A stretch of 64,000 nt of DNA from Semisulcospira habei. Its lineage: Eukaryota > Mollusca > Gastropoda > Semisulcospiridae. Location: the NCBI GenBank assembly GCA_036245525.1, contig BTPG01000005.1:178015408-178079407 (forward strand), given 5' to 3'. This document shows, one piece after another, positions 43,760 to 54,676 of the stretch. The notes beneath the pieces were generated by a model, which worked only from the letters and a program-made list of their open reading frames with translations, did not search any database and was not told the origin of the DNA. The first letter of the stretch is position 1. Every line of letters starts with the position of its first letter. The position numbers and the translations under genes were made by a program.

Positions 43760-44818
43760 CTGAAAAAGAATCAAATGACTGGTATTTGTATAGTTATGTA
43801 ATGCACACACGGGTCTTGTACTAGAAAATGGCGTGGCGTTCTGAAGATATTTACACAAAAACTTGACAACCACCACGAACCCCCAAAACAAATCGCAACT
43901 AAAAGTGGAAACTTCTAAATGTACATCAGACCAGAGCTCAGAATATATCACATATTTCATTATGTATATAACACAAATATGTGTAATAGAAAATTGCCCA
44001 GAAACTATTACACTTATTTATAAAGGAGAGAAAATTTAAAAACAAAGTTTCAGGCTGTTACTATAGTGACGTATTTATAGTAACTACAGAAGAGACGAAC
44101 AGTGAGGCTAAGATTTCCAATCTATTCTTCGTCTTGTTCATCGATGTATTCTGCCTACTTCTCACCACTGTCGTCTGCTGTTATTTCCTCAGTCATCATT
44201 TCCCCCGAAATTAGTGTCCTGTACACCAGAACACACATAACATTACGATCGCTAGGGCTTCTTGTTGTTGACAAGGAAGTGGTCATTAGAGTGGTGTCCC
44301 CTGATAATACATATTTACGAGTACCTTCCCTTTGTAAACACGACGTCAGCTACACGCGCATAGGTGTTTGTTGTTGTTGGAAATATACTTACCAACAAAA
44401 GTAATATTTGTACCACAAAAAGTGAAAAGACCACACCATATCATGTTGGACTTACCGCCACCATTCGCTGGACCTTTTTTGGACGCTCTGGACGTCGCGG
44501 CTCGGTGCAGGCTTCACCAGTGCGGCAAAATGAAAGTTGGATATTTTTCAGTCGTAGTTGCACGGGAATTGGATGTTACCGCGCACGGACAGATGCAACT
44601 GGAAGTGACCTTAGGCAGCTGGATGGTGTATACCTGTTTTCGTGAACTGTGACAGCCGTCAAGGACGTCTGACACTCTACAGCAGCTATAGTAACGTGCG
44701 TGCTCGGGGATCCTATCACACGGGGCCCTATCAGGGTTGCACTTTCTGTGTCAGGTAGGGACTTTGAAATTTTTTTTTCGATGTCCTCTACTGACTAATT
44801 GCTGAACCCGGACCTTTA

Positions 44819-45487
44819 AACCCCGAACCAACAAACGTCACTGTTACTTTCATCTCAGACACGAAGCGCGGGAGAGCCGGTGCGCGGATAAGCTGCGGGC
44901 CGACGTCTACCCGATGGCGTTTAGCTCGCTGGGTATGAGCACCCTGTCCCGCGGCGCTGACGTACCTTTCCCAATACCGTTCCCAAGGCGCAAAAGACCA
45001 TCGGGCCGACATCGGCCGCCGTCGGCCCGCGCATTGGGTTACCAGCTGAACAAAAAAAACCGAAGGCGTACTGACAGAGTTCAAGCGTAGGTTTGACATT
45101 CCTTCATGTTCTAGCTGTGTGCGTACACCGCCCGTGCAACAGTTGTGCACTGGAGAAAAGAATTCATCTCAATTTGCGTCTGTGCTGGGCGCTGTGACAC
45201 ACTTACATGGAATCTCTCAACCCTCGTGCCGCACAGCCGTGAGAGGGTCAACAGCGGCTGACTTCGGCCAGAGGACGTTTTTTTTTTGTTGCTTGCTACC
45301 GTACAACAAACCCCCAATTTGTACGGTACATTCGCGCCCTAGTATGCCGAGTTATCCCTGAAGGAGAATCAGGTAAAATACAGTAGGTCGAGCCCATTTA
45401 AAGTAAGGGAAGACAGTACGTTGGGCCCGCCTCGATGGATCGCTCCGATCAATGTGGCATGCATCCTCTTTGCAGTCGGGGCTGCTA
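44819..45487. other. Unassigned; E-like GC palindromes
   Basis: GGGCCGACATCGGCCGCCGT (about 45003) and TCAACAGCGGCTGACTTCGG (about 45248) resemble E-type arms. Short frames here have no recognisable domains. Confidence 0.35.
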
Positions 45488-45670
45488 CAGTGAAACCTGT
45501 TAAGGGGACCAAATTTTAAAAGGCACCTTTCTAAGCAGGCCACTCATTTTTCGACCCTATGGTCTTCTTTCTGTTACACAGACGACCCTGTGCAAGCAGA
45601 CCTTCTGTCTAAAGCGACCACTTTTTGTTTTGATAAGCCCCTTGGGTGGTCGCCTATCCAGGTTTGAGTG
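45488..45670. mobile_element. pogo-like MITE with TA target site
   Basis: CAGTGAAACCTGTTAAGGGG start and CAGGTTTGAGTG end are inverted ends of the pogo/Tigger kind, flanked by TA at 45486-45487 and 45671-45672. At 183 bp it has no transposase. Confidence 0.7.
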
Positions 45671-45722
45671 TAATACCAGACAAGCAACTCAAACTGTGGA
45701 TGTTCATGAGAACTCCTTTCGA

Positions 45723-45788
45723 GCAAGAGGCATATATTCTCATGAGCCCCTGCGTCCGCAGGGGCTCATGAGAATATATGCCTCTTGC
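45723..45788. mobile_element. A-type palindrome, perfect 66 bp
   Basis: GCAAGAGGCATATATTCTCA pairs with TGAGAATATATGCCTCTTGC, and CCCCTGCG with CGCAGGGG. Relative to other copies both arms carry the same change (TATATTC/GAATATA), so complementarity is complete. The outer TTAA ends are not present. Confidence 0.85.
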
Positions 45789-45840
45789 ACTTTAGACCGG
45801 GCTGGGTGAATAGACAGCCACGGTGATTCCCTGCTATGTC

Positions 45841-46247
45841 ACCCAATCGCCAGCCCACAGAAAAATACGCAGGTACAGAACCAGACTAGCATATCCATCT
45901 CTAAAAAAGGAATGCATCAGGTCAAGCCTTTAACCCATGTCTTTTTCTGGAACTTAGGAAGGAGGCAGGAGAAACACACATTCACAAACAAGAAGGTGCA
46001 CTACTAAATGTGGTCGGGTAAATACCCTGAAAGCCCGCAGCAGATGCACACGACAATACACATCAGTGTAACGATACACATTTTGCCTAGACCTTCTTGT
46101 CTGTGTATGTGTATTTCTCCTGCCTACTTCCCAAGTTCCAAAAAAAGACTTGCGTTAAACGCTTGAGCTGATGCATCCTTTTTTAGGGATGTATAGGATA
46201 GTCTTGTTCTTTACCTGCGTATTTTTTCTGTTTGCTTGAGATTGGGT
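45841..46247. mobile_element. ~400-bp foldback element
   Basis: Arms ~45841-46010 and ~46075-46247 pair over most of their length: ACCCAATC / GATTGGGT, TACGCAGGTACAGAACCAGA / TTGTTCTTTACCTGCGTA, AAAAAAGGAATGCATCAGG / GATGCATCCTTTTTTAG. A 65-bp loop lies between them. Related end sequence appears at 52420-52470. No coding frame. Confidence 0.8.
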
Positions 46248-46447
46248 GCGTGATAGGAGGGGGCAGGGGACCTAACTGTGTGTATGTCCAGCGCTGAGTA
46301 ACTCTCCTTGGTATGTGTACTGTTCTACCAGCGCTAGCCTCACCTATCTGGTTTGTGACTAGTTGTGTTTGTCGATCTTCATGTTGCGCTTGTGGAGCAT
46401 AGAAGAACTACTAAAAACTCGCACCACGCCGAGCTAGCAGCTTCGAC

Positions 46448-46631
46448 CTTTGATCGAAAAATTACTAGGCCAGGCCCATGATATTCAAGACCGCGATCAC
46501 GTGGTTTTCCTTCGTGGTCTTTGTAAAGCGCGGACTCTGCAGCGAGCCTATTCATGGTATATTTGAGGGCCGTGGAATAGCCGCGGTGCTTCTGGCTTCG
46601 GGACAACCTTGATTGTGACCTGAATTGCACA
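46448..46631 (-). CDS. Candidate minus-strand exon
   Basis: Acceptor GTTTTTTCCCCAG, 184 nt, donor CAAAG/GTCGAA. The open frame includes HRGYSTALKYTMNRLAAESA and GLEYHGPGLVIFRSK. No family is recognised. 46248-46447 and 46632-46716 have no other feature. Confidence 0.22.
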
Positions 46632-46716
46632 CTGGGGAAAAAACAACAAGACACTCTTGTTAAACAAATTTTAATCATCATTTATGAAATTACATTCCCA
46701 CCAAATACCCTCTGCA

Positions 46717-46934
46717 TTAACTCTTATAGCCCCAAGGTCGGTCCCATTTCTCAAATTTTGGAGGTGTTGCCTAACGACTTTGTACCAGCTGCAGGGGATG
46801 GATTGACCATGATAATTCAAGGGTAGTGCCAGATTAGCTTGGCGCCTGAAGTCGCCAAGCTAATCTGACACTACCCTTGAATTATCATGGTCAATCAATC
46901 TCCTGCTGTAGGGACTCGGGGCTAAATTGGTTAA
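46717..46934. mobile_element. B-type element, reversed
   Basis: TTAACTCTTATAGCCCC to CGGGGCTAAATTGGTTAA. Palindrome 46801-46896 with stem base GATTGACC/GGTCAATC, again a paired variant. Confidence 0.88.
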
Positions 46935-47035
46935 TTTGAAAAGCTGTTATTTGTCTCTCCTAAAAACAACACGTCACATGAGATAGTTTTGCAAGTGTCT
47001 CTTTGCACGCCTTCCGTCAGCTCTATTTGTTTGCG

Positions 47036-47090
47036 AGAGGCATCTCAATTTGCGGGGGCTCATGAGGATCTATGAATTTTGCTGTCATAT
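47036..47090. mobile_element. A-type right-half remnant
   Basis: GAGAGGCATCTCAATTTGCG then GGGGCTCATGAGGATCTATG. Most of the left arm is deleted. 47091-47779 holds no recognised feature. Confidence 0.6.
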
Positions 47091-47779
47091 TTTTACATGT
47101 CTAACAGTTAAGACCATCAGAGTTTCAGCTTTGTGATTAAAAAAAACTCAAAGAAACAAAGAAAAGAAAACTGTTGACAACTTCAGAATCAGAGCACAAA
47201 ACAAGTCAAAGTACGCAGGGGATGGGAGAGCCAGTAAATTAATGCAAAATGGCATTTTCGTCATGGTTTGTCTGTGAGTTTCTTTTTACATGATTTTTCG
47301 TGATTGTGAAGTCACGAGTGAAACCGATCAATATTAAGTGAATGTCAAGCTTCAGACAAAAGCAATGAACACGTGCTAGATTTAATACACGAAACTCCGC
47401 GTGTAGATTACTTTCACCGATCTGCTCCACGACACGCTTCCAGTGATAAATTCACTGATACAACGGGTTATCAATGTTGTCTTTCCTTAACTCAGAAATT
47501 TATACCCTTCTTTTCACAATCCATGTGAGTAGGAATGGATACAAAAGGTTTCTCACTACATCTGAGCGTAACGGAATTTAATATTCTGTGTACAAAAGAG
47601 AAGAAGGTAGTTTTTAAAAAATGTTTTGCTTTTACGACATTAAAACTTTGTAATGTAAGCTACGCCTTTTATCCTGCATCATTATAATACATGTCAGCAA
47701 CGTTTACAAAAGAAATATTCCGAACTATTAACCCCTCACCGCCTGGAGTAGGTTATTTTTCGGTATTAGGTTATGCACC

Positions 47780-48115
47780 TTGACAGTAGTTGGTTGTACA
47801 TTGCTTAGCGTCCCGATAGACCCAGAATATTGAATGTATGTCGCCAGCCGGTCTAATACGCTAAATAAACCCAAGACCATTTAACAACACACATCCAATA
47901 TCAAGAGCTACAGGCAGCGCACACAGTAGGGAGAGTTTACAAAAGAAAAATACAGGTGAATGGACCAAAAGTAGACAGAAACACATGCCCCAGAATAGAA
48001 GGGAAAACCCACCCTGCGGGGCTGACCAGGGTGACCCTGGGAACTAAAATGCAGTTAACCCCACCCAAGTCCCCCAGGGCAGCCCCGGGTGGGGGTGCAC
48101 CTTGACAGGGCTCCA
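47780..48115 (-). mobile_element. LINE 3' end with ACCAAC tail
   Basis: Inverse copy of the sequence at 51040-51475. Shared blocks include GCCAGCCGGTCTAATACGC, GGCAGCGCACACAGTAGGGA and ATGCCCCAGAATAGAAGGG. The 3' border reads ACATTGCTTAGCGTCCC on the plus strand. Confidence 0.7.
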
Positions 48116-48236
48116 GACAGAAGAGTTTACGTCGGACAGCGAATCGACGGGGCGGCAAACAGCAGAGACAGGAGGCGGGAGCTGATAAAAGGGTTGTAAA
48201 GTGCAGGCATAATGGTCAGGTTTCGTTTGAACCGAA

Positions 48237-48449
48237 CGATTCCCAACAACCAACGAGAGCGAAATTACTGCGGATAGCCAGCATCTATCGTAAGCATAGA
48301 AAAAAACTCCAAGCATCTCCAAGAGGTATAGATCCTCATGAGCCCCCTGGGCTCATGAGGATCTATGCCTCTTGGAGATTTTTGGTGTTGTCTATGCTTA
48401 TAGTACAAGCGGCCGGGACTTCGCTCTCGTTTGTTGTTGGGAGTCGTAA
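48237..48449. mobile_element. H-type element with A-type core
   Basis: Ends ACGATTCCCAACAACCAACG and its inverse at 48449. A middle stem TCTATCGTAAGCATAG lies outside the core palindrome 48315-48381. That core is CATCTCCAAGAGGTATAGAT, CTCATGAGCCCC and its complement, identical in plan to the A-type core. Confidence 0.82.
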
Positions 48450-48787
48450 ACTCAAGTTTAGTACTGTCTATGTCATAACATAGTTACACGACATTAAGTA
48501 AATTGGCAGACACTCACCCAAAAAGATTATGGGGCGCACGCACGCACGCACACACACACACACACACGATGCACGAAAAAAAAAAAAAGGCTACCATTGT
48601 GGTTCAAGGCCGAGGATTGCCAGAATATTTTGACGTCGGCGCAGAGGCGCGGCCGGGAGGCATTTATTATACACCCATTCTGAATCTCGGGCAAGTAATG
48701 CATGCTGGGGCGGGTGTTGTGCCAAACAGACTCAGAGTGCTCTTGTTTTCGAAACACATTCGGCTTCACTACCTCCTGCATCATTTT

Positions 48788-48955
48788 GGGGAGCTGGGTG
48801 GCTCGGCGGTAGAGCGTTCGACTCTCGTCCGATACTGAGGTCGTGGGTTCGAACCCAGCTGGGGTCAAAATTTGCACAGACCTCTCAGTTTTCGCTGCCC
48901 CGTCTTTGAAATCACCTTCGTGGTGGACAAAAGATGTTAAGCCCTAAACGTTTAA
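48788..48955 (+). mobile_element. tRNA-derived SINE
   Basis: GGGGAGCTGGGTGGCTCGGC, GTAGAGCGTTCGACTC (box A region) and GTGGGTTCGAACCCAGC (box B). The body runs to GTTAAGCCCTAAACG. It closely matches 54677-54841. Confidence 0.82.
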
Positions 48956-49326
48956 CATTTTCTCCTGGATCATTCTCCAGTGCTGGTGACATCGCTGATT
49001 TCATCACCTTCGGGGGTTCTTTCTCCGGGTACTCCGGTTCTCTCCCCCCCCCCCACCCACCCCCCCCCCCCCCACACACACACACCCACACACACACACA
49101 CTTTTGGTACCGGTCTCAGGCCACTTTACAAATTTCAAATACAAGCGATCAAAAATCTCTGTAACTTCAGTAGCTGAACTGGCCCTTCGTCTGTCTTGTA
49201 CTGTGTCAGTTTGTCTTAAATGGCGTAAATCTGTGTCTGTTACGTGAGTGTGCTTGTTGGGTTTCAGTTCGCGGCGCTTTGAGTCGATTCGCCCAAAAAT
49301 TTAGAAAAAGCGCCTATATAATAACG

Positions 49327-49392
<66 letters not shown>
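48956..49392 (+). mobile_element. SINE-like 3' half with (ATT)n tail
   Basis: From GGGTTCTTTCTCCGGGTACT through ATGGCGTAAATCTGTGTCTG and TTCGCGGCGCTTTGAGTCG to AAAAGCGCCTATATAATAAC and (TTA)n. It is the same 3' module as 12075-12367, but the head here (CTCCTGGATCATTCTCCAG) is different. Confidence 0.7.
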
Positions 49393-49393
<1 letters not shown>

Positions 49394-49754
49394 AGTTGCG
49401 TTTATTGCTAATCTCGTGGAAATAAACCGATCGCAAATGATATTTAGCCCGTTCTGTCTCATTAGAACAAGCTAGAAGCACTCCTGGAGATAAAGAATCA
49501 TGGGCTCAGAAGTCAGATTCACCGATTTTAGTCAAGAGAATGACACACGAGGTTGTTTTTGTCTAGGGTTTCTCATACAAGACATACCGCACGCACATTT
49601 CTCCCAGAATCTTTGTTTGGCAGCAACGACAGCGTATACGCGGGTACATTCCTGTCATGGAACACTGACGCAGCGGCAAACAGTGATTTGCCTGAAACCG
49701 AGGTGAACTGGAGGTTTAATTCCAGTTGTTAACCGTTGACGGTCAGGAAGCAAT
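49393..49754. other. No feature recognised
   Basis: No repeat ends, splice-bordered exons or RNA motifs found. Confidence 0.4.
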
Positions 49755-49958
49755 ATCAGCCCTTTTTACTGCCGAGAAAAACTGACCATCATCCAAATGC
49801 AAGAGGTATAGATCCACACGAGCCCGCGCAACTGCGGGGGCTCATGAGGATCTATGCCTCTTACTGAAACCACTTTTTATCCTTGTTCTAAGGATCTTTG
49901 ATCTTGAATTTTGGATGACTTGAAAAACAGTCTGCATCCGCTGGCAGTGAAGGGATTA
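49755..49958. mobile_element. A-type element
   Basis: CAGCCCTTTTTACTGCCG start, palindrome 49799-49863 with a worn left arm (CCACACGAGCCCGCGC), end GGCAGTGAAGGGATTAA at 49958. Confidence 0.8.
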
Positions 49959-49998
49959 AGGATGTTCATGAGAGATGACCCTTTTATGGACCTAGATT

Positions 49999-50165
49999 AT
50001 TTTGGTTTGGTTTGGGTGGGTTTGGTTGGGTTTGGGTTTGGGTTTGGGTGGGTTTGGTTGGGTTTGTTTGGGTTTGGGTTTGGTTGGGTTTGGGTGGGTT
50101 TGGTTGGGTTTGGGTGGATTTGGGTGGGTTTGGGTGGGTTTGGGTTGGGTTGGGTTGGGTTGGGT
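49999..50165. repeat. G-rich TTTGGGTGGG-type minisatellite
   Basis: Units of TTTGGG, TTTGGTTGGG and TTTGGGTGGG alternate for ~165 bp. More than 20 GGG runs on one strand, spaced by T, are suited to G-quadruplex formation. The Val-Trp-Leu-Gly frames over it are artefacts. Confidence 0.9.
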
Positions 50166-50275
50166 GGTTAGTTGGTTTGTTGGTTAGTTAGTTAGTTAGT
50201 TAGTTGGGTTTAACGCCGAGCAGGCGACTAAGGCCATCTCACGGCGAGATGGTAAAAAAGAAAGGTCTTAAGACA
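50166..50275 (-). mobile_element. SINE 3' tail with (TTAG)n
   Basis: GTTAGTTAGTTAGTTAGTTG, then GGGTTTAACGCCGAGCAGGC and CATCTCACGGCGAGATGG, which is the reverse of the tails at 13376, 14580 and 23890. Confidence 0.7.
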
Positions 50276-50403
50276 AGATGTAAATATATCTTAGGACTCT
50301 CAAAAAGGTCGAAATAACAAAAATTCACATAGTATATGAATGAGGCTCAAATCATACTAAAAATATTGGATTTTCTCAGAAAACTGAAGATTGGCTGGGG
50401 GGG

Positions 50404-50557
<154 letters not shown>

Positions 50558-50929
50558 CTAAAGCTAACAGCGCAAAGCGGGCTCGATGCTTCTAAACTGT
50601 CAAAGAGTCATGCAATGAATCAATGGTGAGTCTGCTCGGAAGCACCCCCCCCCCCCCCCACCCATCCCCCCTCCCAACAAAAAAACACACAAACCCTATT
50701 ACAACCTCGCCTTGTGAAAGCCTGTCTATCTACAGACCTTCTACAAGTTTCACTATGACCTAATCAATTCCCCGTCCAATTTCCTGTCACTGTCATCAAT
50801 AGTCTTGTTTAGCCAAAGCGAAGCAAACGAACTAACGAGCAGCCGTACCTAGTACAGGAAGATTTATTTCCCAAAATCACCATCACCATCACCCCACCCA
50901 CCCCGGCCCCACATTGTGGCATAATGGAA

Positions 50930-51475
50930 CAGGCTGTTGAACAAGGCGGCTCATTTTGCCTCCGTAAATTCTTTTAAATCCAGACTCCCCTGTAAAACAT
51001 CTTTCAAAGCCCCTTCAACCCCTCCCTCCCCCCCCCCCCCTAGGTCTGCCCTGGAGGACTTGGGTGGGGTTAACTACTTTTTAGTTCCCAGGGTAAACCC
51101 TGGTCAGCCCCGCAGGGTTGGCTTTCCCCTCTATTCTGGGGCATGTGTTTCTGTCTACCCTTGGTCCATTCACCTGCATTTTCCCTTTTAAACTCTCCCT
51201 ACTGTCTGCGCTGCCTGTAGTCTTGATATTGGATGTGGGTTGCTAAATGGTCCTAGGTTTATTTAGCGTATTAGACCGGCTGGCGATATACATTCAATAT
51301 TCTGTTGTTGTTTTTTTTTTTTAGTTTTTAGTTTTTTGTTGTTGTTTTTTTTTTGTTTTTTTTTTTTTTTTTTTGTTGTTTTTCTTTTCTGTTTTTCACA
51401 AGCAGTGCAGGCACGTCCTGAGAAAGTATTGTTGCTATTGGGACGTTAAGCAATGTACCACCAACCAACCAACCA
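50930..51475 (+). mobile_element. LINE 3' end with (CCAA)n tail
   Basis: The first part translates as AAHFASVNSFKSRLPCKTSF, similar to the last residues of LINE RT proteins. Then follows the non-coding block shared with 47780-48115, interrupted by T-rich runs (51303-51390), and GACGTTAAGCAATGTACCAC with the ACCAACCAACC tail. Confidence 0.7.
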
Positions 51476-51581
51476 ACCAACTTCAACCCCCATCCCCACC
51501 CCCTCCCGACATCTTACCAAATCACAATTACACATCCCAACATAAGCACAGAAACCCCAAAGCGGCGTAATCATTTACATA

Positions 51582-51775
51582 TTAAACCCGTCTAACTTTT
51601 GGAGGTGTCAGCTAACGACCATGTATCAGCTGCAAGAGATGGATCGACCATGATAATTCAAGGGTAGTGCCAGATCAGCTTGGCGCCATCAGGCGCCAAG
51701 CTGATCTGGCACTGCCCTTGAATTATCATGGTCGATCCATCTCCTGCTGTAGTACGTCGGGGCGAAATGGTAAGT
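51582..51775. mobile_element. B-type element, reversed
   Basis: TTAAACCCGTCTAACTTTTGG start. Palindrome 51642-51737 is perfect or nearly so, with GATCAGCTTGGCGCCATCAG as left arm and matching right. The right end GGGGCGAAATGGTAAG is worn. Confidence 0.88.
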
Positions 51776-51990
51776 TGGCTGATCTATGGAAGAAGAATAA
51801 GTTTTCATTGTTTTTCTTTTTTTTTCTGCCTAGAGTTTCGTGCTCCTAAATGGCTCCGAACGTCCATAGGATCCTGCTGACGCGCGGAGCGAGTCAGGGG
51901 AACCAAACTCTTGGCAGGGAGATCTTCCATTCCCTCCCCTTGTGCTGATAGCACACTGAAAAATCAACCATTACGCACGGGAAAAATAAA

Positions 51991-52087
51991 ACTCGACCAT
52001 GATTATTCCAGGGTAGTGCCAGATTAGCTTGGCACCTGAGGCGCCAAGCTAATCTAGCACGACCCTGGAACCGTCATGGTCGGTCTA
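51991..52087. mobile_element. B-type hairpin, diverged
   Basis: CTCGACCATGATTATTCCAG pairs imperfectly with CTGGAACCGTCATGGTCGG. TTAA ends are absent. Confidence 0.7.
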
Positions 52088-52195
52088 AAAGCGGTTGTAG
52101 TTTTGTCTTGGAGAAAGCTACGTATACTATATAAAGCTATACAGAAAATGTCTTTCATACATACAACGCTGTGGCGTCTAGCTAATCAGCTACAG

Positions 52196-52275
52196 GGGCC
52201 AGTTGCTTGAGTGAGCATTAAGCCAGCAAATAAGTAAGTGCTTTGTGGCTGAATTCACTCAAGCAACTGCCCACA
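52196..52275. mobile_element. D-type element, short
   Basis: GGGGCCAGTTGCTTGAGTGA and TTCACTCAAGCAACTGCCC ends with a worn inner part (AGCCAGCAAATAAGTAAGTG). Confidence 0.65.
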
Positions 52276-52561
52276 GCTCCTGAATCAACCAGGTCGATCT
52301 ATGCTCATCACAAAATGTCAAGGAAGGCTTGGGGAAAAGTGCGTTATTCAGTAGATGTTCTTTGACCTTTTTGTTACTAGTTTATAACCAGTACACATAC
52401 GCAACATAAAGCCTTCTCTATGGCACCCAGTCGCTAGCTCACATAAAAAAATACTTAGCATTAAGTATCTGACGGCCATAAACATTCCTTTTATACCAGT
52501 TGTCATGTGTAAATGGTGAAGGCCCCAGACAGGCGAATAGTTTGTCATAAAGCGCTGCAAG

Positions 52562-53075
52562 GGTTTTGTTTTCATCCCTACGTCACACAACCAATTACTT
52601 TAGCGCAAACCGTACCATGTGACCGAGCTACAAAAAGCCTTGTAGCGACAAATGGCGGTCCCCTTGTAGCCCTCTTTGTGACGCGTCTTGGGTGCCAATT
52701 TTGTTCCATAAAAGATCACCAAAACGTTCAAAAGTACAAAGTTACTAAGTGTTGTTCGAAACAAAATGCGCACTACTGGAGACGACAACGTCATGACAGA
52801 TTTTAAATTACGTCATACGTTTATTATGTATAAATGACATCAGTCATGTTTGGCGTGATCCAGGTCGGAAGATTTCTTCTTGATTTCTTTTACGAAATAG
52901 TAGAGGAATGAAAACAAATACCTTATTGATATTCGGGAGGTCAAAGGAGTCATTGTAGGCCTACCCCTTAGGCCTTCGGACTTCGGGGTACAATGGTTCC
53001 TTTGACCCCCCTCAGGCCTACAAGTGTCCGTGTAGCAAACCCCTGCTACCAATAACTTATAATATACAACAAAAA
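52562..53075. mobile_element. F-type repeat, copy 2
   Basis: Matches 24655-25200, including CGTACCATGTGACCG, GATCACCAAAACGTTC, GTGATCCAGGTCGGAAG and the terminal hairpin (about 52935-53005). Its loop has gained CCTTAGGCCTTCGGACTTCG. The (TAGCAGGGG) side is lost on the left. Confidence 0.75.
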
Positions 53076-53129
53076 TAGTTTGCGGTTGATGGATGATCAG
53101 GGTGTAAGATAGCCAGGGGCGGATGAATA

Positions 53130-53510
53130 ACCTCAAGGGCAGAGAGGGGGGAGGGGGTGGGGGTGGGGGGTCCAGCCTCTTGTTTGGGACCTTCAACCTG
53201 ACAAAAGGCCACCCCGATGCTAGACCTTCTTCCAGTGGCCGGAAAAACAAACAACGGAAAGAGGGAGAGGGGAAAGGGGGAGGGAGGGGGGAGGTGTCAA
53301 TATTCTCACCACTCGCCAAAATAGCACACAACGGGAAGGGGAAAGGGTGAGGCGTTTGTGTGTCAAAACTCGCCAAAAAATCAAACGGGGATGAGGGGGA
53401 AAGGGGGGGCGGGGGTCCAAACACCCCCAAGAAAGGACTTTGTTATAGCATTTTTAATGTATCTGGCGTCTTGGGGGAAGGCGGGGGGGGGGGGGGGGGT
53501 GGTAGATGGG
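53130..53510. repeat. G-rich low-complexity tract
   Basis: Runs of GGGGG and AGGGGAAAGGGGG give proline-rich frames on the opposite strand, including the 196-codon one at 52840-53430. No gene is inferred. Confidence 0.75.
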
Positions 53511-53630
53511 GCTGGTTCTGCGCTGGTTATTAATGCACGGCTGTCATCTGTGCTTGCCTGACATGCACGCTCTAGCCTAAGCACAATCAGTGTTTAGGGT
53601 TTTCTGACTGCGAATACGACGGCACAGCAA

Positions 53631-53770
53631 TTAAACCCTTTCACTGTCGGAACACAGTGAAAACCACCCAGCTGCAAGAGGCATAGATCCCAATGAGCCC
53701 TCGCATCCGAGGGGGCTCATGAGGGTCTTTGCCTCGTGCATTCAAGTTCACTTTGTCTCGAAGGGGTTAA
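53631..53770. mobile_element. Short A-type element (140 bp)
   Basis: TTAA 53631-53634 and 53767-53770 with ends TTAAACCCTTTCACTGTCGG and CTCGAAGGGGTTAA. Palindrome 53674-53739 with a few mismatches. The right spacer is shortened by ~75 bp relative to full copies. Confidence 0.85.
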
Positions 53771-53966
53771 ATGCGCGGAGGCTCAGCAGCCCTGTTGCGT
53801 TATTGGCCACGCATCTCCTCCACGCATGATCATTTTTAATTGGCCCTGTTCTTCACTCGCGTTTTATTTCACGTTATGCGTGCCGAAATGTGCGCTTTGA
53901 GTTCATATTTGCAATACAACTCCAGCCCCATTTTCATCAACGAGGCCTGCGACGCATACATAGATT

Positions 53967-54218
53967 TGGAGAAAATAACCCAACGAAGAAAGAAGCACGC
54001 TTGGGAAAGGCAGTTACAACTCAATTTATTGATAAACTTTTCACCAACTTTCTGCGCGCACTGACAGGATAATTAGCGAATTGCGTATTAATTTGTTTGT
54101 TTGTTTATTTTGAAATATTCATAAATTGTGTTGTAACTGTCTTTTCTAAGCGCGCTTTTTTCTTCGTTGGGTTTTCCTCTGCATTTTACACGCTTGGCAG
54201 TCACCTTTTTGGTCTAGA
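53967..54218. mobile_element. C-type element with long loop
   Basis: AACCCAACGAAGAAAGAAGC pairs with the CGCTTTTTTCTTCGTTGGGTT side, and AGTTACAACTCAATTTAT with ATAAATTGTGTTGTAACTG. An ~80-bp loop contains TTTG repeats. The right end GGCAGTCACCTTTTTGGTC is complete. Confidence 0.78.
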
Positions 54219-54347
54219 TGCCATAGATTAGTGGCCTTGAGCGACTGACGCGTAAAACTGCTATGTAGGATCGACCCAGGGTCATTTGATAGTGAAAAAC
54301 TTGTTGCTCCGAACTGACCCAGCGTCAAGATTGCGTGCGAAATTGTT

Positions 54348-54470
54348 ATGGCGAATCGCCCAGGGCCACCCTGGCGTGGAAAAATGCTGCGGCCAGATTA
54401 TAACTCGCGGTCACGTTGGTATGAAAACAATTTAAGCCAGATCGACCCGGCGTCCGTTTGGCCTGGCATA
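54348..54470 (+). repeat. 123-bp repeat, copy 1
   Basis: ATGGCGAATCGCCCAGGGCC to GTCCGTTTGGCCTGGCATA recurs at 55087-55209 with only about two differences. Neighbouring GATCGACCCAGGGTC and GACCCAGCGTC motifs suggest a larger repeat family. Confidence 0.85.
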
Positions 54471-54579
54471 CTTTGCCACGCCAAAGTGACCCAGGTCGAT
54501 CAGGCATCGGGATTATTGTGGCGTGTTACACCGGTATAATAAGTTCTTACAATCACACCAGATTTGATGAACAGATTGA

Positions 54580-54603
54580 AAACCTAATTATTATTATTTT
54601 TAA

Positions 54604-54661
<58 letters not shown>
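54580..54661. repeat. (TTA)n microsatellite
   Basis: About 25 units next to the SINE at 54677. Confidence 0.95.
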
Positions 54662-54676
54662 GTGTTGTTAATGAGG

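Larger units (their letters stand above)
41423..44818. repeat. Long direct duplication, copy 2
   Basis: Counterpart of 1-2937. After removing the 431-bp insertion the lengths differ by only a few tens of bases (CA repeat, AATTATT near 43271, CTTGAC near 43863). The right limit is the TTTAA at 44814-44818, after which the two loci share nothing. Confidence 0.95.

Noticed and set aside
44788..45150. 120-codon minus-strand frame past the duplicate border
   Set aside because: It crosses the duplication border and GC-rich E-like palindromes; no domain.
48788..48868. Functional tRNA gene
   Set aside because: Box A and B are present, but the same head recurs at 5432 and 54677 with a common non-tRNA body and target-site duplications, so it is a SINE.
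49999..50205. Interstitial telomere
   Set aside because: Units are TTTGGG/TTTGGTTGGG and then TTAG, not TTAGGG; the TTAG part is a SINE tail.
52840..53430. 196-codon proline-rich minus-strand frame
   Set aside because: Its composition follows a G-rich low-complexity tract and an F-type repeat; no domain and no splice support.
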